64,000 bases of DNA from Henckelia pumila (GCF_033568475.1 NC_133120.1:92212151-92276150); one strand, 5' to 3'. Numbered from the stretch's first letter, positions 39,634-50,887 are shown. Made by a program: numbers and translations. The notes: generated by a model not told the origin, from the letters alone.

Positions 39634-40273
39634 TGATGCGATTATCACAAAATGACTACCCGGGGATGGGTAAATTCCCGAGCGGAAAAGGTAGGTGAAG
39701 ATACAAAATATATGAATATCTTATCCGTTTGGAGACGAAGTTCTACCAATATTTTTTAGAGAGTAAGTCCATAGCCCTACCTTGCCCCCCAGGATGGGCT
39801 TTTATACTCGTCCACCCAGGTCTTCAATGATTACTGGGTATGGCCTTACTGACAACTTTTAGGGTGATAAGATGGTTATCACGTGTGATTTAGACCCCCA
39901 CAATTTTCGGACAGAGCCCACTCCTTTGGATCGTGTTTAGTAATGATTGAATTTGTGATTTGAACCTGACACACTTCAAATAAACGTGGCCGTTTCCTGG
40001 CCCTAAAAATAGAAAGGCCGGGGCCCCACTGGTTTTCCTTTCCTTTCCTAACTTCCGAAGGCTTACTCCGGGAGGTTCAAGCTCCCAGGCCCCTTACCTG
40101 GGTCCCAGGCCCCTTACCCGGGTTTTTTTCGATCTCCTATATCGGTCCGGGTGCTAAGGCCTCCCAGGTTAAGCCTTCCTCGTAGATCCCAGGTTACTGC
40201 CACCCAGTCCCGGGTTCCTTAATATGTTGCGGTTACACCATCCTCTCGGGTCCATTGTAATATGATATCACCA
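39634..40273 (-). repeat. 3' LTR of the Tat element (640 bp)
   Basis: On the plus strand it reads TGATGCGATTATCAC ... ATATCACCA. The last 100 bp recur at 45990-46091 at the other end of the element, which fixes both borders together with the CTGAT duplication. The adjoining bases 40274-40281 are all purines on the minus strand (AGGAAGTG), fitting the polypurine tract. A minus-strand TATAAAAG lies at 39799-39806. Confidence 0.82.
39799..39806 (-). promoter_or_regulatory. TATA box of the Tat 3' LTR
   Basis: TATAAAAG on the minus strand inside the LTR; transcription would run leftward out of the element. Its relative in the second family member is at 62641-62648. Confidence 0.6.
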
Positions 40274-41089
40274 CACTTCCTAAAGATAGTCGGGCTAGGA
40301 CCTGCTCCGCTGTCCCGAGAAGCTAATACCATCTTCTCGGGTCCTATCCACCCGAGGTATCATCATCCCAGGTCCTATTTACCCGGGATATCTTAATGTG
40401 ATATCACCACACTTCCTAAAGATAGTCGGGCTAGGACCTGCTCCGCTGTCCCGAGAAGCTAATACCATCTTCCCGGGTCCTATCCACCCGGGGTATCGTC
40501 ATCCCAGGTCCTATTTACCCGGGATATCTTAATGTGATATCGCCACACTTCCTAAAGATAGTCGGGTTAGGACCTGCTCCGCTGTCCCGAGAAGCTAATA
40601 CCATATTCCCGGGTCCTATCCACCCGGGGTATCATCATCTCAGGTCCTATTTACCCGGGATATCTTAATTTGATATCACCACACTTCATAAAGATAGTCG
40701 GGCTAGGACCTGCTCCGCTGTCCCGAGAAGCTAATACCATCTTCCCGGGTCCTATCCACCCGGGGTATCGTCATCCCAGGTCCTATTTACCCGGGATATC
40801 TTAATGTGATATCACCACACTTCCTAAAGATAGTCGGGCTAGGACCTGCTCCGCTGTCCCGAGAAGCTAATACCATCTTCCCGGGTCCTATCCACCCGGG
40901 GTATCGTCATCCCGGGTCCTATTTACCCGGGATATCTTAATGTGATATCACCACACTTCCTAAAGATAGTCGGGCTAGGACCTGCTCCGCTGTCCCGAGA
41001 AGCTAATACCATCTTCCCGGGTCCTATCTATCCGGGGTATCGTCATCCCGGGTCCTATTTACCCGGGGTATTGTGATATATCCATTCGG
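40274..41089. repeat. Six tandem 136 bp repeats next to the LTR
   Basis: CACTTCCTAAAGATAG recurs at 40274, 40410, 40546, 40682, 40818 and 40954, an exact 136 bp period with only scattered point differences. Each unit is rich in ACCCGGG-type palindromes and carries GTGATATCACCA, resembling the LTR end. Half a unit is also present in the related element at 63206-63275. No direct protein coding. Confidence 0.93.
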
Positions 41090-41338
41090 GGTATCTACCC
41101 GGGAGTCGCTACCCTTACGTCAGCCCTAGACGCTTCGTAGTGCGCCTGTCAGAGAATTTGTCAGGCTCAGATTATTTTGGCCCCTTTTAGTATTTAATCC
41201 TCGCGACCCTTCCTTCTTCTTCTCACCGTCTTTCTTCTCGAACTCATTACCCTTTGATTTTCAGCGACTGTGCTTCCAATTCCGTTGTTCGCTTCCTTGC
41301 ATCCCTAATTCGCTTTAATTCTGTAAGTTTTCTTTCCA

Positions 41339-43833
41339 ATGTCTACAGGTACCTCATCTACCTCTGGAGCGAACGCCAAAGGCTCGCCCAGAGACGAGGA
41401 GCCAAGCGGTAGCTCGAGCGATGCTCGCTCCGCTTCTGCGCTGCTTTCCCGACCTTCTTCTTTTAAGCAAGCTTCCCGACTCCCGACTAAGCCTTCCGCT
41501 GCTTCTTCCTCTTGCCCCAAGGGAAAAGGCAAACAAAAAGTGAAGAACCCAAAACCCCTATCTTCTGTGCCCTCTTCCTTGGGTTGGTACACTTACCTTC
41601 CTAGCACCCTCTCCCAAGGGGCCGCGTAGGAACTTCGTGGCTCAGGGGAAATCCCTTTATCCTACTCCTTATTCCGTCCTCTACCTGGGAGTACTCCTGA
41701 TACTCCTCCTCTCGGTTGCTACACATTTTTCCAAGACCAAATTCGGAGTGGCCTTCGATTTCCCATTCCTCCTTTCTACCTAGCTGTTGCCGACTTCTTT
41801 CAAGTTCCTGTTAATCAATTCCATCCGAACTCCTTCCGAATAATGGCCTCGACCTATATCCTCTTTAAAATGCACAACTTAGCCATCACCCCTCTGATTT
41901 TGCACTACTTTTTTTCTTGCCGCTTTAATAAAGGAGCTTTCTCCCTGGCCGCACGGCTGAATGCTCGTTTTCTTTCCGATATCCCCTCATCTTTGAAGGG
42001 ACGGAAAGAGCGGTATTTTTTTTATTCAACCCCCGGCTCCTTTCACTTTTAGGACCGGGTTCTTATCTAGTCTCCCTCCTCAACCTGAGCTTCCCGAACA
42101 TTATAAGGTTGAGGAGCCTTATACTCGTAGCTTGGCTTTAGTCAAGAATAGGACATTTTCCTCCCCCGCCTTATTAACGAACGATAACATCATAGCCTAC
42201 GAGTTGGGCACCCGGGTGGAAGATCCCCTTGACCAGGTGATCAATGCATACGGCGACCCGGGGGCTCAACCTGGTAATGGCTGCTCTCTGACTTTCTTTA
42301 CACTGCTTTATTATTAATACGTACATGTACTCACACTTATTCCTTTGGTGCAGAGCCATCAGATATGATCAGGGAAGAGTTCGCCCGGCGGGAAGCCGAG
42401 AGGAAAGCTGCTAAAGAGAAAACCCAAGCCCAAGCCGAGCGAAGGAAAAAGGCCCGGAGGGAGGAAGAGAGTCCTGTTCATCCGCAAAGTCCTTTGCGTT
42501 TACCCACCGTGGTAGTCCCTCCGTCTACAGTGCCGATTCTTTCAGCTGTGCTCTCTCCCCCTTCAAGTGCTGCCGCTGCCGGGACTTCTGTCATGGTGCT
42601 ATGCCCACTTCGACTTGCTTCCCAAGCCTAGCTATCTTTGTCATCAGAGGACTTGGAAGATGAGGTACCGCTTTCCCATCGTAAAAGGAAAATCGGCCAT
42701 GTATCCCAGATGATCGACCTGACGGACTCGGAGGACGTCCTGCTGTCCAAGGACCCGGCCTCATCTGCTCTTACTTCTTCTATGTCCCTTCGGGCCTCGG
42801 GCTGGGACGCTTCTGTCTCTGCGGGTGACCCCACTTCTCACGCCTGGGGTGACCGAGTGGATTCTACCTCCTGGGGCTCTCGATTTCCTCTGTTCTTATC
42901 AGGGACAGCCTCCTCCAAAGTTGCCCAAATCCAAAGCTTGCTTTCCCCGGAAGATCACTCTTTACTGGCAGCTCGTGGTATCACCTCCAAACTATCGGAG
43001 GGTGTTTCCCATGCTTATACGGTAAACTCTGCCCTTTAGATACCTGGAAAAAAAAAAGTGCTTGTGCACGTCTTTATTTAATCCATTGGTTTCTTTGGAT
43101 GCAGGGCTTATGCATGCTGGCCAATGCCCTTGATGAGGCAAACGCTAGTCTTGCCCGAGAGAGCGAGAAGTGCAGCTCTTTTGAGGAGCATATCACTCTG
43201 CTTCAATCGCAGGCAGCCGCCCTAAGAGAGACTCATGAAGCGGAGGTTCGATCCCACCGAGAGTCGCTGGAGGGTTTCCGGGCAGATGTGGCGCGAGTGG
43301 AGGAAAGAGGGCAGCGTAAACTAGTTGAGATCCAAGATCGCCGCTCTTCCGAGATTCAATCTCTGGAGGCTCAAATAGAGCAAATTACCCGGGAGCTTGG
43401 TCAAGTTCGGCAGGAAAAAGACCTGGCTTTGAACGCAGTGAGTGGGCTTCAGGCTTCCGCGGAGGTGATGCAGAACCAGTTGGTAATCGCCCGTACGGAG
43501 GCGGATATGCATCATTCTTCAGCTCTGGATGCTGCCCAGGCTTTGGAGGAGCGCTTTGGTACCGAAGCTGAATGGCAGAATTCTTTCCTTTCTTCCAAGG
43601 AGTTCGAGCAGACGGTGATGGATAAGTCCTTCGATTTCTTCACCCAGGGCTTTGACCTCTGTTCTGCTCAGTACGAGGCAGCTGGCCTGATGCAGGAAGG
43701 AGTTCCAGATCTTAATTTGGCCATTGCTTCTTTACCCTCCGGTCCTGAAAATGAAGGAGAAGGGCCCCAGGAAGGGGTAGATGCCAGCGAAGAGCAGAAA
43801 TCTCAAGAGGGAACCGACCCCTCGGGTTCTTAG
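41339..43833 (+). pseudogene. Spliced antisense ORF of the Tat element, broken
   Basis: Three exons can be joined on the plus strand, opposite to pol: 41339-42273, 42354-43021 and 43105-43833, with GT-AG junctions. The first exon encodes a Ser-rich start and then a domain resembling the plant 'putative gypsy type transposon' family (PF04195; CYTFFQDQIRSGLRFPIPPF near 41722-41781). Exon 3 encodes a long coiled coil rich in Glu, Gln and Arg and an acidic tail. The function of such ORFs is unknown. Damage: TAG at 41627-41629, one extra T near 42050 that shifts frame, and TAG at 42629-42631. Both stops can come from CAG by C-to-T change. Exon 3 (243 codons with the stop) is still open. Confidence 0.75.
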
Positions 43834-44114
43834 ATTTAGGCTATTCATCAGAGCTTTAGGCTTAGGCTCCTAACTTTTATACATGTATATTTTGTTGTTA
43901 AGGAAAAAACTTTGTTCTTGATTCGCCTCTTTACTCGAATGATTTTTTCTGTATGCCTGGATAAATCCTCTGTTTTGATATTTTTTTACCATGAGCTTCG
44001 AACATGAGGGTGGCCTATTCCCTCGGGCATTTCCGATGCCCGAGCGCCAGGAATCCTGGGTCCTTTTCAAGCCCCAGGCGGCGGGTCGCCTGAGCTCATA
44101 TTGCTCACGCATTA

Positions 44115-44608
44115 CCACGGGCATTTGAGAACCTGGGTGGGGGATCACCTGGGTTTTTTGGTGCCAGGGTGGCAGATCACCTGGACTTACATGACTCGTG
44201 AATTACTACGGGCCTTTGAGCACCAGGGTGGTGGATTACCTGGGTTTTTTGGTGCCAGGGTGGCAGATCACCTGGACTCACATGGCTTGTGAATTACCAC
44301 GGGCCTTTGAGTACCAGGGTGGTGGATCACCTGGGTTTTTTTGGTGCCAGGGTGGCAGATCACCTGGACTTACATGGCTCGTGAATTACGACGGGCCTTT
44401 GAGTACCAGGGTGGTGGATCACCTGGGTTTTTTGGTGCCAGGGTGGCAGATCACCTGGACTTACATGGCTCGTGAATTACCACGGGCCTTTGAGTACCAG
44501 GGTGGTGGATCACCTGGGTTTTTTGGTGCCAGGGTGGCAGATCACCTGGACTTACATGGCTCGTGAATTACCACGGGCCTTTGAGTACCAGGGTGGTGGA
44601 TCACCTTT
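44115..44608. repeat. 91 bp minisatellite, about 5.4 copies
   Basis: CGGGCCTTTGAG recurs at 44118 (variant), 44209, 44300, 44392, 44483 and 44574. The period is 91 bp, once 92 from an extra T. Each unit includes GCCAGGGTGGCAGATCACCT. It lies between the 3' end of pol and the 3' end of the antisense ORF. The ORFs across it are by-products of the repeat. Confidence 0.93.
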
Positions 44609-44702
44609 TTTTTTATTTTTTATTCTGCGTTTACAATAGATCAAAACATACATTTTATTTATACAAACGGCAGAAACATAATTTACAGGCGCATATGTAC
44701 TT

Positions 44703-45990
44703 CTAAGGATAATAATACTTAAGATGCAGAGTGTTCCAGGGCCTCTGTAGGAATTTGCCCCGGCTGTCCTCCAAATACCAGGCGCTCCTTCCTATCCTCC
44801 GAATTACTTTGTGAGGTCCTTCCCATTTTGCTTCTAGCTTCTTTACCCCTCCTGTCGGGTTAACTTTCTTCAGTACCAAATCTCCTATCTGGAATTCCCG
44901 GGTTTTGACCTTTTGATTGAACGCCTTGATTATCCTGCTCCGATAGGCTTCCATTCGAATAGCGGCCCGTTCTTTTTTTTCTTCAATCAGGTCTAACTCT
45001 TGCGTCCTGTCCATGGTTTCTCCCTCCTGGTGGGCTCTCACCCGGGGGGAGGTCTGTCCGATTTCCACCGGGATCACGTCCTCGGACCCATACACCAAGC
45101 TGAAGGGTGTTTCTCCTGTGGCCGTCCTGGGGGTAGTGCGGTAAGACCATAGCACACCGGGGACCTCCTCCACCCAACTTTTACCAGCACCAAAGAGTCG
45201 GGTTTGTAAAGTTTGGATGATAGTCATGTTAGTTACTTCCGTTTGTCCGTTGCTTTGGGGGTACGCCACGGAAGTGAATACCTGCTTTACCATCATCTCT
45301 GTGCACCAATCCTTTATTTTCTTTCCCTGGAACTGCCTCCCATTGTCCGAGACAAGCTTCCGAGGTAAACCAAATCGGCAGACAATGTTCTTCCAAATAA
45401 ATCCCAACACCGCCTCTTCAGTGATTCTCGCTAATGGCTCAGCCTCCACCCATTTAGAGAAATAATCCACTGCCACCAGTAAGAACTTCTTCTGTCCGGG
45501 GCCCACAAGAAATGGTCCCACGATATTCATGCCCCACTGATCAAAAGGGCAGGATGCCCACATCGACTGTAACTCCGTCGCTGGCTTATGAGAAAAGTTC
45601 CCAAACCTTTGGCATCCTTCACACGTTTTGACTACTTGTCGGGCATCCTGCTGCAGGGTGGGCCACCAATATCCCGCCAATAGGGTACGCCGGACCAAGC
45701 TCAGAGCCCCTCCGTGATCTCCGCAATAGCCTTCGTGTATTTCCTGAAGTACATACCCCACTTCTCCTTGGGCTAGGCACCTTAGCAAGGGACCCTGAAA
45801 AGATCGCCGGTATAACTTTTCATTAATCAAGGTGAATCGAGCTACCTGCCTTCTGAGCTTCCGGGCATGTGCCTCATCCCCAGGAAGGATTCCTGTCTGC
45901 AAGTACTCCACAAGAGGAGCCATCCAGGATCTTTCCGAGGCCTCTTTTTCCCTTCCTTCAATGGCCATCACCGACCCGGTTACTGCCATG
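44703..45990 (-). pseudogene. Tat-lineage pol fragment with integrase, 5'-truncated
   Basis: An open minus-strand frame (extending to 46073 through fused LTR sequence) encodes the C-terminal part of pol. It has the HHCC zinc finger (H...H...CEGC, near 45600-45720), an integrase core with D in VAVDYFSKW, D in SDNGRQF and E in NGQTEV, and the C-terminal integrase domain ending in HLKYYYP and a TAG at 44703-44705. Reverse transcriptase and everything upstream are missing. The first roughly 28 codons of the open frame are LTR sequence, so there is no genuine start codon. The catalytic triad is intact, which is unusual for such a truncated copy. Confidence 0.88.
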
Positions 45991-46091
45991 AGCTTCCTCG
46001 TAGATCCCAGGTTACTGCCACCCAGTCCCGGGTTCCTTAATATGTTGCGGTTACACCATCCTCTCGGGTCCATCGTAATATGATATCACCA
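45990..46091 (-). repeat. Truncated 5' LTR of the Tat element
   Basis: CTTCCTCGTAGATCCCAGGT onward is nearly identical to 40172-40273. Only the first 100 bp of U3 remain, so the promoter part is lost; the break joins it directly to pol. Confidence 0.85.
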
Positions 46092-46096
46092 CTGAT

Positions 46097-46985
46097 GGTC
46101 CAAGATCGGATCGTAGCTTGGTTTGAAACATTTAAGTTCAAGCACAAACTCTTATGCATTTTTCTAAACAATGTCGTCATCATAAGATCATATGTACTGT
46201 GAGATCACATGAGTTGGGAAAACACTAATCTAATGAACATGTAGCATCGAATATATGCTTCCAAGAATCCAATGACACCAACAATCAAATTAACTACAAG
46301 ACTCAAACCCCGTTAAGAATCGCAACCCAGACACAATGCAACACATACTTGAAATTATTGATTTCCAATCTTATTCCAAGTTAAAATCCTCCCACTGCCG
46401 AACCAGGTTGTTCACATGTGGTTGAAATGGTGAGACGTTAGAATGGGGTACACCTCAAACATTTCTTTTGTCTTAATATTATAAACTACACAACATTTCT
46501 GAGTATCTTTGGTACTGAAGGGGATCTAGGAATTTCAAGTTCGGAAATTTACATATCAGAGGTCTCAAATCGAACATGAGCAACATAGTCCACGTCCCAG
46601 TGTCTGGATTCATTCCCCAAACATCCATGGAAAGCTCGTAGGATCCACATACCATATACAAGCATACTCAACTCGAACTTCGATCTTTTCAATCAAATGA
46701 AGCAAGGAAATCATTTTACGATGAATTAAATAGAAATGAAATGACAAACCTTTCTTTCAGAGATCAAGACTTCTCAATAATAAATAATCAGGTAAGCTGG
46801 ACTAAATCCCAAAATTTGAAGGCTTGGAGGTGGCGCAGGCGGCGGCGCCGGCGCGGGTTGGGGATCAAAAGGATTGAGAGAAAGAGTTAGGGTTTACGGT
46901 CCGCATCGAGATTGAAACAAAATTTTCGAACAAATGACCCACTTGCAACGTGACCCGACCCGTTTGACCTCTGTTGACCCGCGTT
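46097..46985 (-). other. Possible 5' part of a disrupted minus-strand gene, F-box-like fragment
   Basis: The minus-strand frame 46661-46479 (start MYMVCGSYELSMDVWGMNP) has the look of an F-box-associated domain (a VWGMNPDTGTWTMLL stretch), but it is only 60 residues. Upstream, 46940-46840 on the minus strand has an AAACCCTAA-type, GC-rich leader. The leader is similar to the one at 52930-52840. I cannot build a gene; this may be a pseudogene cut by the Tat insertion. Confidence 0.3.
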
Positions 46986-47170
46986 TTTATTTTAAAAACA
47001 TGGAAAAACACCTTTAATTTGTTCTTAAAAAAATTTACTTTCAGAACAATTTTTAAAAAATATTTTCTAAAAACAATTCATAAAAAGTTTACCCAAACAC
47101 ATATTATAAGTTTTTTAAACTTATAAAACACTAAAAACGTTTTTAAAGTACATGTTCAAACGGAGACTAA
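46986..47170. repeat. MITE-like repeat, inverted relative of 38161-38420
   Basis: The right end AAAAACGTTTTTAAAGTACA...CAAACGGAGAC is the inverted form of the start of the repeat at 38163. No matching target-site duplication was found. Confidence 0.45.
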
Positions 47171-48576
47171 ATCATTTAAATTAATTAATTAATTAATTAG
47201 ATTATAAAGGATTTTAATTGAAAGGATGTTAATTGTCAATCACATCTCCAGGAGGGTAGAATCCACCTAATTAATTATAGACAAATACTTGTATGAGACC
47301 GTCTCACAGATCTAATTTCATGAGACGGATTTTTAACCGGATCAATCCGACCCGCCAGAGCCCAAACTAATTCCCCCAAACTCTCGGCCTGCTTACTGGC
47401 ATATTCAGCATCTCCGTTCTCTTCAGCTCTCCGCACAAGCCGCCACCATCGCTGGCCACCAAGAATGTCACCACCACCGTCAGCCATCGTGACTTCCGCC
47501 ACCACCGTTAGCCACCACGACTACCGCCACTTAGGCTCACGGCTTCGAGCCCTGTGTCAAGATCGCAAAAATGGGTACAGATTCAATCACGATCTTGATT
47601 TTAAGACTTTCTGTGATGCTTGTTCGCATGTTTCGGTTCTTTTTGGTTTTTTGGGGATTGCTTTTTAATTTGTTGAATTGGAGTATGTTTCGAAGGTTAG
47701 TTCTGTTACACTAATCTCAATTTTTCCCCCAATTATTAGGGCTTGTTCATTCTTTTTGAACCCTGATTGCTGATCATGTGCGATTGCATTAGATATAATT
47801 AAATCTTCAAGCACTTGATTTTGATTTTTGGGTCTTGCCAAAGTGTGTCCAGCTTCTGAGATTTTTGGCCATGAATGGCAAACACAAAAGAAGAAAACAA
47901 GTGCTCGTAGGACATTGTTTTTGTGCAGAAGTAACATTTTTCAAACTGATTTAAAGTACAGTGCACGTACTAGGGATTTTGGAATGCAATGGTGTGTTGA
48001 TAAGTGAAATGTACTAATTCTAAAATTTATCTGGAATATCTCGATCGAAATTTGGCAGAGCTTCTTTTGATTCTTGGCCTTTGTTAGAGTTCATGTTCCT
48101 TTAAAAATTATTGAGGAAATCATTTGCTTGCTAATCTTTATGTTTACAGGTAGTTGTCCCTTTTATTGAATAAATTGGCTTCGAAAGCTGAAGCTATAAG
48201 TGTTAATAAAGCAAGCAGGCTGTTGTTTTGTACGATGTTTTAGACCTTCAAAGTTGCCATTTATGCGATGAACCTCCGGAAGCTGAAGAAATATTTGTTG
48301 TAAAAGTCACTGCACAATTGTCTTTTGTGATCTTTTAGACCTTCCAAAGGGCCATTTATGTGCTGAACCTCGGAAACTAAAGCTAGCAATAAGCCCCTGC
48401 GCTGGGACATATGCCCAATGTGTGGTTGTTTACAGATCCTGTTTAGTAAAATACCTGGAAGTTGTATTTATGTTACTTTTCCATAACGCCCTCTTGTTGC
48501 TTTTTTTTCCCTTTCCCTATTCCTCTTACAAAATCGTTTCTACAATTGATCGGTGAATTCAATCACTTTCAAATAG
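47171..48576 (+). other. Region upstream of the CDKA-like pseudogene
   Basis: It contains a GAGACCGTCTCAC-type dispersed repeat (47297-47345), a GC-richer stretch with CCACCACC repeats (47400-47530) and further unique sequence. It may include the old leader and promoter of the CDKA-like copy. The ORF at 47465-47668 shows no known domain. Confidence 0.4.
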
Positions 48577-49231
48577 ATGGACCAGGTAAATTTTTATCTA
48601 GCTTTTGTGTATGTTCTCATTAGTTATTGCTCATAATGGATTGTGATACTCCTGAAAATTGGCTGCAGTATGAAAAGGTTGAGGAAATTGGTGAGGGTAC
48701 TTATTGAGTGGTGTATAAGGCTCGTGATCGCACAACAAATGAAATAATAGCTCTGAAGAAAATTTAGTTTGGAGCAGGAAGATGGGTTGTGCCTAGCACA
48801 GCTATCAGAGAGAGTTCTTTCTTGAAAGAGATACAACATGGGAATATTGTGAGGTACGTAGTGATTATAGTAGTCAACTCAGCTGCTTACTAATCTAGCA
48901 TCAGATGTATGTTAGTAAAATGAATGTGAGGGCAGGCTGTTCAATTTACATGCATGTGCCATTTCCAACTGACATCGGGATTGCATCTAATTCAACGCAG
49001 AAGACAACTTTCAAGTCAGATTAATATTTGTTGGGAGGATGTCTTGATTGAAATGACTGTTCCTTGTATGTTTTTTTATCCGTGCCATGCACCAATACAC
49101 ATTAATACACTATTTGGTTGTAGGATGCAGGATGTGGTGCAGAGTGGAAAACGCTTGTATCTGGTGTTTGAATATTTGGATTTGGATTTGAAAAAACACA
49201 TGATTCTGGAAATCAAGAAAGCGGAAGGCTA
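48577..49231 (+). pseudogene. CDKA-type cyclin-dependent kinase pseudogene, 5' part only
   Basis: Three exon-like blocks, 48577-48585 (MDQ), 48669-48853 and 49124-49231, match the N-terminal lobe of plant CDKA (cdc2): YEKVEEIGEGTY, then VYKARDRTTNEIIALKKI, then LYLVFEYLDLDLKKHM. The block borders have GT/AG splice sites, so the copy came from genomic DNA and not from an mRNA. It is dead: TGA at 48705-48707 in the glycine-rich loop, TAG at 48765-48767, altered sequence after it in the cyclin-binding helix region (the PSTAIRE motif reads PSTAIRE, followed by substitutions), and no sequence after the third block. The rest of the kinase is absent. Confidence 0.82.
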
Positions 49232-49239
49232 AAAATATT

Positions 49240-50850
49240 AATTTGTAATATATGTTTATTTGATTAAAAAGTATTATTTGTTAGGTCAAAAGTATTAGTT
49301 TCAACGACAAAAGTATTATGTTTTATGTCAAAAAATAAATATTGTCAAAAATATTATTTTCATAATATATGCTTATTTGATTGAAAAGTATTAGTTTTAA
49401 TGTCAAAATTATTAGTTTTTACTATAAAAGTATTAATTTTTAGTTTATAAGTATTAATTTGTAACTTGTGTTTATTTGAATGAAATTATTATTTTTTAAA
49501 TCAAAAATATTAAATTCTCAAAAAATGCAAAAATATTAATTTTTAATAATGTTTATTTGATTAAAATGATTAATTTTTTGTCACAAGTTCATGAAATGCA
49601 TCAAAACCTTTGCAAGATCATTTGCATTTCCTCTGCATCTAAACCTTTGAAAAATTAAAAATATCTCAATATCATAATTAAAAGTTATGAGACAAAAGTA
49701 ATTTGATCACTAGCGCGATTTCATTAACTATTGAGATTTTTCATATTTGGTTATGAAAATTTAATTATTTAACTTTTCAATAATAAAATTATGTCTAAAA
49801 AGTATATAAATTGAGACAAATAGCTTCGGTCAAATATAAATTTAAAAAAACACCTTTATTTATTAAAGTAGACGCTATCTTCAGTTACAATATTCTCCCT
49901 CAGCTAAAAAAAATCTTACATTAAATTGATGTGAGCAAAAAATTATCAATGTGTGTGTATGTGTGTCCATATATATATATATTATGTTGTGAATATATAT
50001 GTACAAGTATAGATTAATCAAGGCATATACTATCCATAAAGTCATGTACATGTGATATTTTAACATAAAAAGTATTAATTTTTTTGTAAAAAATATTAAT
50101 TTTTTTGTCAAAAATATTAGTTTTATGTAAAAAATATTACTTTATAATGTGTGCTAATTTAATATATAAAGTATTACTTTTGCTGTGAAAAGTATTAATT
50201 TTTTATAATAAAAATATTAGTTTTTATGTAAAAAAATATTAGTTCGAACATATGCAAATTTGACATAAAACGTATTAGTTTTTCTGATAAAATTATTGCT
50301 TATTTAGTCAAAAGTATTATTTTTATGTTAAAAATATTACTTCTAACGTCTGTAATTTGACATAAAAAGTATTATTTGATGTCAAACAAGCATACATTAA
50401 AATTAATATTTCAGACTGAAAAAAAAAATGCTTTCAACATAAATACTAATACATTTGATCAAAAAATTAATATTTTTTTATGTTAAATAAATATACGTTA
50501 GAAATAATAATTTTGACATAAACACTAATATTTATAACATAAACACTAGTTCATTTCACAAAAAAATAATATTTTATTTCGTTTACCAAAAACTTAAATG
50601 TCAAATAATCATATATTACAAATTAATAATTTTTACATAACAACTAATACTTTTAGTATAAAAAATAATACATTTGACATAAAAACTATTATTTTATACC
50701 ATTTACTAAAATAAAAATATTTTTTTTAATGTCAAATAAGCATATATTACAAAGTAATACTTTTGATATAAAAACTAATATTTTTAACATAAAAATTAAT
50801 ACTTTTCACAAAAAATTAATATTATTTATTTCAAATTAGTTGCTCACAAG
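49240..50850. repeat. Degenerate AAAAGTATTANTTTT repeat field, with an orientation switch
   Basis: About 1.6 kb is built of loose, irregular copies of GTCAAAAGTATTAGTTTTT-like sequence. From about 49240 to 50395 they read in one orientation; from about 50400 to 50840 they read as the reverse complement (AAAACTAATACTTTTGACAT). A stretch from about 49590 to 50040 is less repetitive. No coding capacity. Confidence 0.75.
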
Positions 50851-50887
50851 TATTGCTTGACATAAAAAAAAAAAAAAAAAAAAAAAA

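Larger units (their letters stand above)
39629..46096 (-). mobile_element. Tat-lineage Ty3/gypsy element, internally deleted, with antisense ORF
   Basis: The element spans 39634-46091 between perfect 5 bp duplications CTGAT (39629-39633, 46092-46096). Pol runs on the minus strand. Order along the element (right to left) is: about 100 bp of 5' LTR (46091-45990), fused directly to an integrase-bearing pol fragment; a 91 bp minisatellite; a spliced ORF on the opposite strand; a 6 x 136 bp array; and the complete 3' LTR (40273-39634). The rest of the 5' LTR, the primer site, gag, protease and reverse transcriptase are deleted. An extra antisense ORF between pol and the 3' LTR is known from Tat elements of the Grande/Retand type; assignment to Tat rests on this layout and the integrase sequence. 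Confidence 0.85.

Noticed and set aside
40274-41089. Regularly spaced repeats reminiscent of a CRISPR array
   Set aside because: The 136 bp units are head-to-tail tandem repeats without unique spacers, inside a plant retroelement.
41305-41592. Minus-strand ORFs over the first exon of the antisense ORF
   Set aside because: They are shadows of the Ser-rich plus-strand coding sequence, which aligns with a known transposon-associated domain downstream.
50863-50887. Homopolymer beside the UPL5-like fragment as a retrocopy poly(A) tail
   Set aside because: The fragment is on the minus strand and the run reads as T in that direction, so it is not a poly(A) tail of this copy.
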